Assembly: GCA_034190875.2 (NCBI GenBank)
Contig: CM067353.1
Location: forward strand, 38,368,146 to 38,432,145
Source: Urechis unicinctus
Lineage: Eukaryota > Annelida > Polychaeta > Xenopneusta > Urechidae
DNA length: 64,000 bases
Direction of reading: 5' to 3'
Part shown: piece after piece, positions 55,047-64,000 of the stretch
Numbering within the stretch: position 1 is the stretch's first letter
How the letters are laid out: each line of letters opens with the position of its first letter
Position numbers and translations under genes: made by a program
Notes under the pieces: model-generated
Database searches by the model: none
Seen by the model: the letters and a program-made list of their open reading frames with translations, nothing else
What the model was told of the DNA's origin: nothing

Positions 55047-55497
55047 GTATGTTACCATTGTTCTATTTTACTTTTTAGGCCTAGGCTAAACTCAAGAGTA
55101 AAGTAAAAGTGCACTGGGAGTGGGTTGGAATTGTTGACTCATGCTGAACTCAGGCTATATCACTGTTTATCTGGTAGTGGTATATCGTATGAGGAATTAC
55201 AGGACAACTCGTACTGGGTACAACTCCAAGTGCGGTAAAGTGGATAAAGTTAGACATTATTATGGGCAGGATAGAAGATAAGCAAAATTCCATAAATTAC
55301 TAAGCCCCGAGTCCATAAGTTCATAACTGCATTAGTACTAGTCCGAGTAACTCGGACCTTGCAACTCGCCCTTTTTTAAATTTTTGAGGGGTCGTGCATG
55401 ACATGACAAATTTTTACAGCCCATTTCACTGATTTTGATTTAAATCAAACTTTTTCAAAGTGGTGAATTTGTCTCTTTTCTTTTGTTGTGTTTACAG
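55047..55497 (+). other. Intron between the two main exons
   Basis: A 451-bp GT-AG intron with donor GTATGT and acceptor TTGTGTTTACAG ending at 55497. Phase 0. Confidence 0.55.
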
Positions 55498-56210
55498 CTT
55501 CGGCCACTGGTAGCATCAGCATGGGCAGCCAGGACAATCCAAAAAAGACAAGCTAAGGACAGACGTACTCTACGTTCAAGTATGGTGATAAAAGGGAATG
55601 CCAGATCTCTGCACGTTTGGCCAGAAATATGTGTGATTTGCCAAGACGAGCAGTATGTTGTAGAGGCTCGCCTCATGTTCAACTATCGATGCAAACAGCT
55701 TAAATCAAGCAACAAGGGACAACAACAACACAGCCCTTCTACTTCAGATATTGTTGGACAAGGATTGAGTGCGACCATCGAAGGCAAGTACCACCCAAGA
55801 TGCTACAAAGAGTACACAAGGTATTTGATCAAACAAAAGCCAGCCGATAAGTAGATCACCAATACTTAGAGGCATCACATGTGTTCTGCAAAACAGTGAA
55901 ATCACTCATCATTGACCAGAAAGAGATCTACTGGCTCACAAGATTCGAGAAAATGTTCATTGATCAGATTGAAACAAGTCTTGGAATAGATGTTCCCACC
56001 TATAAGACAGGAAATCTGAAAACTCGCCTGCAGATAACATACACACAGCTCCATTGTCTCACACCTAGCCTGCGATATCAAGGATCTTGTCTTTGTCAAT
56101 GACATTGCCCCTGAAACATCGCCGGTATCCAGAGAAATGGGCATATCAACTGAAAGAAGAGCAAATATCACACTGTACCAAGTTTCTTGGTTAACTTTTC
56201 ATTTGAATAA
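55498..56210 (+). pseudogene. Uncharacterised Cys/His family gene, second exon (broken)
   Basis: Begins with a basic helix, then a Cys module: ICVICQDEQYV, a spacer, and KYHPRCYKEYTRYL (Cys, Cys, His, Cys as zinc-ligand candidates). A TAG at 55852 ends that frame. The protein resumes one base out of register as VDHQYLEASHVFCKTVKSLI, then YKTGNLKTRLQ, where related proteins, as I recall them, have a conserved FC plus YKTGxLKxRL segment. A second register change at about 56065-56072 is needed to continue into VFVNDIAPETSP and the piece after it. The order and spacing of the modules match the family, so this is one gene, not chance. The first break looks like one lost base in an AAGGTAG-type context. 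Function unknown; Cys/His modules suggest nucleic-acid or protein binding. Its multi-copy nature suggests a mobile origin. Confidence 0.65.
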
Positions 56211-56267
56211 ACATTCGATAGAGTCATTTAATTGACTGCTTGCGTAATTAAGTAACAGTGTGACCTC

Positions 56268-56426
56268 TGAAGCACAGCAAATACCCAAAGGCAGTAATTG
56301 GTTGAATTGTGTACAATTAATGCAAAATGGTTGTCTTATAAAAATACTCGTAGAAGTAACTATAGATCTTAAAATTGCTTTGGTAAGTATATGCTTGATT
56401 TGTGAGGTGGTTTCTAACTAATTTGT
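56268..56426 (+). repeat. Direct repeat, right copy
   Basis: Partner of 54200-54354, placed 60 bp after the end of the second exon of the broken gene, so the pair brackets 54355-56267. Confidence 0.85.
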
Positions 56427-56472
56427 AGCACATTTCTATTATTAATAATAGGTAATTATTTTGAATTTTCAG

Positions 56473-56666
56473 CGATATATAGGGGAAGTCTACAGGCTAC
56501 TCCAGACATCCCACAACCTTCTCACCATGGATGGAATAATCCATGTACAGAGCTTTGTAAGTGTGCCAGGGAGAACTGTAGCAATGTTACAGGACACCTT
56601 GACCTAGCAGGTGATGATGAGGTTGATGACGATGAGGATTCTACATACCTATGCTTCTCAAGCTGA
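56473..56666 (+). CDS. Candidate C-terminal exon with CxC tail and acidic end
   Basis: After a TTGAATTTTCAG acceptor the frame from 56475 to TGA 56664 reads LQATPDIPQPSHHGWNN, then PCTELCKCARENCSN, then an acidic run (DDEVDDDED). A P-x-IP-P-x-HGW stretch followed by a CT-xx-C-x-C tail is what I recall at the C-terminus of the same broad class of multi-copy invertebrate proteins, so this may be the last exon of the gene at 54701. It lies outside the right direct repeat and the middle of the expected protein is missing, so it could instead belong to a different copy. Confidence 0.45.
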
Positions 56667-57262
56667 GGTCATAGGAAAAATGCGTTCATTATTTTTAATT
56701 CCTTTGAGGGAATATTGTACCGCATTTCCTTCATTTGGTTTCAACTTTACGTTACTGCATGACACGCCATTATGTACTCCTTTCACTATATTCTTATTAG
56801 CTTCAGTTACAGCAATAATCATCAGTTTTAAGTATAGAACAATGAGATTGGTCATTGCAGAGTTAAATCTATGGCGTTCTATTCACAACAATTCAAGGCA
56901 TGTATTGTCCAAAAACATCAACTGCACGTTGCATGCAATTGGTGCATCTTCTGCATTTATTAAAGGAAATTTATTGATTTTGTTTCGTAATTTCTTTGCT
57001 ATTTTCTACCGTATATAGATAAACATCGTTTACAGAATAGAACTCGAATTACAATATCAAAGTCTTTGTTATAGTTACAGTTTTCCAAGCGTTCTGAAAT
57101 GAGAAAATATTTTTATACCTACAGTTGATGTCAACTGACACATAAACGCAGTGATTCTAGCAAATGTGAAACATTTGCGACTGTGAAAAAAAACTTGTAC
57201 CTTAGAAAGGTTGCGGGTCCCATTTGATCAATTTTTTACCCCCATTTTTATTTGTTTTGCTG
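56667..57262. other. Unassigned stretch
   Basis: A 135-codon plus-strand frame (56611-57018) overlaps the previous exon out of frame and has one hydrophobic segment; it was not accepted as a gene. Confidence 0.4.
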
Positions 57263-57660
57263 GGATCATCCATTATAGCGTCTTAGTTTGTCATGAGAAA
57301 GAACTCATCCATCACTAAGCATTGTTTATATTTTGGCAGTGATTAATTATTCCTCAAATTATATTTCAATCACATCTCTGACGATAATGTGATGAGTTGA
57401 AGTCATACTTTCTCTTTTCGCGGGATTGAAACTACGTCCCATAGCAGATAAACTCATGTATTGTTTAGATTATTCATTATTGCGTTCTAGTATGTCATAA
57501 GAATGAGCTCATCCATCACCGCGCATTATTCATTTACTGAAAGTGATTATTCATTCTTCATATAAAATTCCCTATCATCTCTGAAGAGTGTGATGATTTA
57601 TAGTCATACTTTCATTTTTCGCTGGATTAAATTACCTCCCATAACAGATATGCTCATGTA
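57263..57660 (+). repeat. Tandem duplication of about 197 bp
   Basis: Copies 57263-57460 and 57465-57660 share ACTCATCCATCAC, ATCATCTCTGA, GTCATACTTTC and end identically in CTCATGTA. They are diverged by substitutions and small indels. Confidence 0.85.
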
Positions 57661-60600
57661 AACGCTGACAATATAGTCATTTGTACAACTAGCAAAATCA
57701 CTATATCTGCTGAAAGCGCAACAATGTTCATATTTTGTTTGCTGTTTGCTCTGGCTGATATCATCTGATCCAATCACATATTAGTCAAGCGTGTTCTACC
57801 GTATGTAAATGAAACAACTATTCATAATTATCACGTTGAATTAACGTGTCACGTATGACATGATGCAGTGCGTTTGATATGCGTTTGTCAGGCTAAAAGC
57901 ACTTTAGAAGAGCTAAACCTACAAACGAAACCAGCATGGATCGCTCATTTTAACATATTAGTGCAGGGTTTAAATGTTCAATTGGGGTCGATGATTGATG
58001 AGTGGATAAAAGCAACCCGATGTACAATAGCATTGTGCTCTCAGAATCATTAATAATGTAACTGGTATTGTTCCCCGATATAACAGTGTCAATCTTTTAA
58101 ATGATCTCATCGCTCTCTCTATGCAAACAACACAGCCATTCATATCATTCTTTCTGTTGTTTTAAATCGGTGCTATGTCATCTCAATGTAATATGATCGA
58201 GGTGAGCGTAAGCATCTTATATAGCCGCCAATGATGTGTGTTTTTGCAGCGATATCAATGCAAATTATGTGTATATGTGTTTGAGCTTGATTGCTTTTGG
58301 GTGGGTGCGCGCGAATGATTGCATTCCTATAAGTATCTGCTACTTCAACTAGGTACATATGTATACCGCCTATTACAGCTCTCCACCTTACGTTGAATCT
58401 TCTGTTTGCTTAGACATTGTGCTCGTCCGACATTACAAATGTATACGTCTGAGGCCTTGTGAAAAAAGAAAATGGAGGAATGTACCGCTTTGTAAAAGGA
58501 ACAGTATGTGCTATTTGTAGCTGAAATTCCACACACGTATGTTTGCACCAACAATGTTTAAACAACGGCGCAATGATTCACAGAAAAGTTGTTATTGTTA
58601 ACATTTATAGCAGGTCTATAAAGTCGTTTGAGCATACATTTTTTGCGGAATTGTCTCTCACTCGTACACTTATTTAGGGATTCGCTGTGATTGTCTCGCC
58701 GACTATAACATGCAGTAGGTTGTAGCCCCCTGTCGGACGGGGATATAGTTATATACCAATTAGATGCAGGACTTCTTGCAGGGCTGCATTGATTGGTTAA
58801 TTAACCCCCAAATATGCTAGTTGTTCATCGTGCAAGTCAACACTAATGGCTGTACCATATATCGTTCTTCACACCCTAGTAAACGTCTGACTAAATAAGG
58901 GTAAGTTATACATTCATGGACAGCAGTGGTCAAGGCTATTCCTTTTCATTTGGATGCTCGAAAATTACGGTACACGTTTTATAATCAACGACTGAATTTG
59001 GTTTTTCGTTGCCCGTTACTCGATTTCCAGTTATATGTCATTAATGAACATCCCATGTAAGAAAAAAATTGTGACCAAAACTGAATCTGAATAAAGCGAT
59101 AGGCAGTTAGCATTGAGTACTGATATTTCAATACGGTCGCATACATCATCGCCGAATCAAGTATAGATTCTTTATCAATACGAACCCTGGTTGTCTTGCC
59201 CTCAATACTTACAAGACTTTCTACTTCGAGCCTCCAGCCAGTGGTCACACGACATCGCATTCATTTGTTGCTTTGCGACTCACTTTGATTATTCAACGCG
59301 AATATATAACTACTTATGCAGCATAAACTTCGTTACCTGTCCGTATTTAACATGTTCTAACAGGTCTCATGTGTCTTGTATATTTTAACAAAGAGGGTTT
59401 GGATGAATGGAACTTCTTAACACCATCAATCAACCGGTGCATTGATTTGCAGTAAGGATTTTCATGTCCAACGGCAAAAAATGTGCATATGGTGCATATA
59501 ACTGAAGGATAGTTATAATTCAGTAGCTGGAAAAAAAATTACTCTTGCAGAATGATTTTTGCATTATTGGTTGTATGAAGTAGAAAATCCAGCCTTTTAG
59601 TTTTCTGACCAAAGTGACTGAAAGCCAACATACAACTGGTGATTTGTTTCTGCGATGGTTGATTTTGATATATCAACTATTTTATAATTCGATGTATACA
59701 ATTCAATCTGATGCATAACTTGTATTCCAGAACCTTATTAACTATGCATACGAGCCGCTAGACGGCGATTGCTTCCATGATATTGCTTCGGTGGCTTCTT
59801 TGTACAATCTGTTGCTTATTGCAATTCACAATATTTGGCAGTAACAAATAACCATTGGCCGAATTTTTATATAAAACTCTCATTTGCGGCACTTGCTCAT
59901 GCAAGAATTAAGCTTATTGTATACAGTTGATGACTTAGGGATGGTATTAATCAGACGATGCATCAGCTAAACCGCCGTGAAGTCAATTTGTCACGCATTT
60001 CATATGGTTAGCTACTGGGAAATATATTGCATCCTTTTTGAGTGCGACATAGCCACGCTTTTTTTATCGTGTTCTGCTCAGATTTCTTGATAATGTCGGT
60101 CCTTTATGTGCTCCCGATCAATACGTAACCGGAGGGCTGTTTTACCGTAATACACGCTTCTCTTTGAAGTGCCCTTTCATACGTGAGAATAGGAGCACAT
60201 GCATCAGGCGTCTTTTTACCTCCCAGATCTCGAATTGTCATTAATCTACAATGCTCCGGTATTCACAGTGTTAGGCATTTGCTTAAATCACCAGGCCTTG
60301 TGATCGGTATATTGTTCTTAGAAATGCGTTCAACAGCTTGGCTTGAATTCGTTTTCGCCCAGAAGTGCTGTAACATAATTTGCCTCACTTCGTTGGGCCA
60401 CGATCTGGAATACAAAAGAGGTAGGTGCTATATGCCATTACTGTTACATCAGAGGGAAGGGTTGACTAATTTGCGCACATATCGTACGTATTGACGTGAA
60501 GTGAAGTCGGACGACTTTAACATATCTCTCGTGAGATGAAACAACAACTGTGTCCTCCTATGTCTGGAATTGCTCGAATATATCCATGCAATGCCGTTTC

Positions 60601-63600
60601 CTTTATTAGGATAAATTTATTATGTTACAACCAGAACAAACATTGGTGTATGTATATTTGAGAAATACTACTGTTGCATCGATATGATAGAGCGCACATA
60701 CGTGTTTGTGGCATATGTTACCGGTTGGTTTCGCTGGCGTGCTGCTGGAATACACCAGGATTCGCGTACAAAGACGTTCACAATCAGGTAAGGAAGACCA
60801 CTTTTCCATGCACAACCGACAACTGGAGGTTAAAAAAAACGCATTTGAAGATCACATTATGCCGACGATGTAAGCTAGTAAACGTCGTGAATGATTAAAA
60901 GAGCTATAGCAAACCAGGAACAAAGAATTATCTATCACCCATAACATGTGTTTGATGTGACTAGGAGTTTGACAATACATTATGTTGTTTAGATATATAA
61001 AGTCTTGCCAAGCATTGACATGGTGTTCAGCAACGCTCCTTTAAGCCGTACGTATGGCATATAGGAATTGTAATGTGTTATCTAATTGTTTTGGGGACTA
61101 AACTGATAACAGCTTAACATCGGGCGAATAATCCGTGGTCCGATATATTTGAAATCATACATGAGGTAAATTGTTATGAACTTGACAAATATTCGATCTT
61201 TAAAGCCATGACAGTGATAACGTACACAACAAAGTGTGATACAGAATATAAACCGAACATTTGTCTAGTCTGTTAACCATACAGTACGTTCTAGAATTAA
61301 AATTATCTTTGGTAATAATTTTAATTTACAACCCAATTATATCGATGTAACATATTATCTTCGCCTTAAAATAATGAGATATTATATTCTTTAGTTTTCA
61401 TTGCACGTTGCAAAGATGGTTGCTGACAGATTGTATCCGTGGAACTAGTGCCTCTGTTTCCCTAAAGTTTGCAATTTGGAGAGTTCCAATGTGACGCACT
61501 TTGCGATGCGGAATGCATCGAATTGGTTATCTGTCTGAGCTACTGACTCCAGCATGAACGCTCTTACTTGCGGGTTTTTGTCAGTGGCCACACCGTCATT
61601 AATGACATTGCGGGCCTCCATATCCTGCAAACATCGCTTGAAAACTCAATAGAATTGGAACCACCCAAATGCTAACAATGTTTGTGGTGATAATAACACC
61701 TTGGTCTTCCGCCATGCTTCTGTGTTTTTGAACTCAATATAGGGACAGGGGACACAATTTGCGCAGAGGTACTACTCAAAGCGCAGACGTAATTCTAAAA
61801 TGACGGATATTTCCACTGCACACATATGTCTTTGTTTATATTCAAATAGCAGTGACCCGATGTTATGACAAGTTTAGGGCATTGAGTTTCGTTATCCGTG
61901 CACTGTTTGAACCAAGCGATGTTGAAGTCATTTTCCTGAAAGCAGAGCCAGCCTTATGCATGGCTAGGCTGGTTTCATCAAACTCTTCATCAGAGGGTTG
62001 TGAAATATAAGTTTGTGTTATAGTTGTAACCACAGATCGAAGAAATATCTAGGTCAAAATACATTTATATCAGGCTCACAAAACGTTGAAGATAAGCCAT
62101 TCCCAAGTAAACTAGGCATATGAATGCATAGAGCCGAAAAGTGAGATCTACGTCACTGTAAAAACTGGTTGCCGTTCGGTGATCTCTTCAGTTAATGAAA
62201 TGACACTCATATCAGCAAGGTGATATGATGAAGGTCGTGGATAAGCATGATTAGGATGCATGGGTCCCTTAAATGTCATCGCACACCTGGAACAAACTTG
62301 CTGCCAAGCGAAGGCTGCAACAAGCCCTATACTTAGATATTAGCCCAATCTAAGATTTGATGATCCCCAGGTAATTGCAAACGGTCAACCAAAATATGGT
62401 ATTATGCCATTGATGTACACTAGAGTGTTGACAATCAACTGCAATTTTCCGTTAATTTATTCAGTAGGGTGTTGTAACATGACACAATACCTCTCAAACA
62501 CATGGATTTAACAGCCTCTTGGAATATAAAGTAAGAAAACAACACCGATAATTCCGTTGGTGCGATGTGGAATTAATAGTGATCTATACTCCAATTACTG
62601 GTGTAAGTATGGAATACAGTTCTATTTAGATAGCATTAAAGTAACCAGTCGCTAATTGGTATCATATTCATACAAAGACACGTTGTTTTTGCTGTACGGT
62701 GTTAATATTTGCCATAACTGTCTGTCCGATAAGTAACGCTTTGCAACTATTCAACTGATTAAACTGCTTGATGTTAGGAGACACGTGCTTTAGCTCAACC
62801 TAGAACGTATATGGTACACATGCAGCTTGTTAGCAGTTAATTCTTTTGAACGCACGGCAAGGTTTATTCAGGCTGTGTGCAATGGAAAGAACACTATTTC
62901 ATATCTATTTCGAAAATTCATCAACCAATCATTCATTGCACATTGAGTGCCTCCAAATCACTTGCAGGTCGTTACGTTGATACTATGCAATAGAAATATG
63001 GGAATGACTTCAGGGGAGTACTCAGACTTCCAACGGCATGAAAACCGTTTATTACAGTATGCAGGCGTATGTCCGTAACATCTGGTCAAGTATATAACCA
63101 CTTAGCTACTCCGACGGTAGCAGACCAATTCGACTCTCACCAGAGATCATACACGAACCATTATCCACATATACCTATTCAATTGTCGGAAATAATCAGA
63201 CTGTTCCGTTGTATATTCAATGGACGGCCTTTTTTCTTATGATGGCTACCCTAATACACCGCAATATGCAAGCTTTCACTGAAATTTCGTTGTGTTAAAA
63301 ATGTGGGACGTATTTTCTAAGCAAAGCAAGTCGGTGAATCACCCTGATCAACACTAAACTGATATATCGCCACCGAGGTTATCCCTAAGAGGTCTACTCA
63401 TTGTGAAGATTATGACACTTCATACCATCCGTTCACAAGCGGAGATTTCAGGGTTTTTTATATTACATTGGAGGTAGCCAGCGACAAATGGCTGTGACCA
63501 AGGACTAGTTAATGCTATATATTCTCATATAAGGTTTTCGAGAGCTTTGCTAGACATATATTTGCTAACCCAGAGCCCTCATCACACACGCCTGGCGTCA

Positions 63601-64000
63601 CTATCTTCGAACCCCTAGCACTAATGCATTTTCAAACATTTGACACTAGCCTTCTGAAAATCCTTGCTAGTAATTATGCCCATGCTAAAAGTCAAGGCAG
63701 TGGTTTTGTTTTCAGTCCTCATTGGTTGTCAAGCACGCTTTTTGTTCAATCCAGAGGTGATGTTGTTGGAATAAATACATTTCTGCTATATTTTAGGAGC
63801 TGTATGAAGTAACGGTGATTGTTTCTGCGCCTTTGATAAGCTTGAGATTGCGGTGTGGGATGACAATGCTGATTCACCGTAATGAGGGTTTGAATCAGGC
63901 AATTGCAAATACAAGCAATAGAATAAATCCATTATGGCCGGCGGAGTTTATTTTGTGTCAAAACCCACTGGTGACTCTTAAGCAAAATGACCCTGAAACA
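57661..64000. other. Unassigned stretch of 6.3 kb
   Basis: AT-rich DNA with no long microsatellite, which is unusual for this window. Open frames at 60183-60494 (103 codons), 58985-59260 minus and 63624-63812 have no recognisable motif or splice context. No RNA gene seen. Confidence 0.45.

Noticed and set aside
56611..57018. 135-codon plus frame with a hydrophobic segment
   Set aside because: Overlaps the better supported CxC exon out of frame, shows no motif, and its length is near what chance gives.

Overview
What it is. The window reads as intergenic and repeat-rich DNA of an animal, most likely an aquatic invertebrate. A bivalve mollusc is plausible but not proven. The reasons: it is AT-rich, gene-poor, has split coding exons with GT/AG borders, carries very long (TA)n and (ATGT)n arrays, contains multi-copy invertebrate-type gene families, and has a 100-N scaffold gap (52391-52490). 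No operons, bacterial promoters, rRNA, tRNA or CRISPR arrays were seen. Layout 1-9.99 kb: a diverged direct repeat pair (279-358 and 1321-1400), a decayed minus-strand coding region (about 1378-2400), and a repeat block at 3990-5367 whose second copy lies at 50998-51643. At 8.0-8.65 kb copies of a CCAAAATGG motif surround a (TA)n array. Layout 9.99-19.6 kb: a stretch with little (TA)n holds a 32-bp-arm hairpin, a 1.2-kb minisatellite of 17-bp units, a smaller minisatellite, a perfect 18-bp hairpin and three weak candidate exons. The best gene of the window follows at 16768-18945: a three-exon tyrosine-recombinase-like gene with a degraded zinc finger, a recombinase core and a C-terminal tail resembling a Myb/SANT region. 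Its first exon is broken by two single-base frame changes, and its stop codon lies inside the first unit of a 31-bp tandem repeat. Layout 19.6-43 kb: a G14 tract, two tandem arrays and a long TA array, then large diverged direct duplications. About 22.7-27.1 kb matches 29.0-34.0 kb, and 35.0-38.07 kb matches 40.0-41.7 kb. Both members of the second pair end at the same junction with an (ATGT)n array. A short hAT-like non-autonomous element lies at 32738-32886. Layout 43-64 kb: mostly unassigned. The second recognisable gene, at 54701-56210 with a possible last exon at 56473-56666, belongs to an uncharacterised multi-copy invertebrate family with Cys/His modules. It carries an in-frame stop and at least three frame breaks, and a diverged direct repeat of about 155 bp flanks its main part. 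How it fits together: nothing here forms a pathway. Both recognisable genes look like members of selfish or formerly selfish families that have lost their reading frames, unless the single-base breaks are assembly errors. They sit in a landscape built by segmental duplication and microsatellite growth. The family names are from memory of similar proteins; no search was run.
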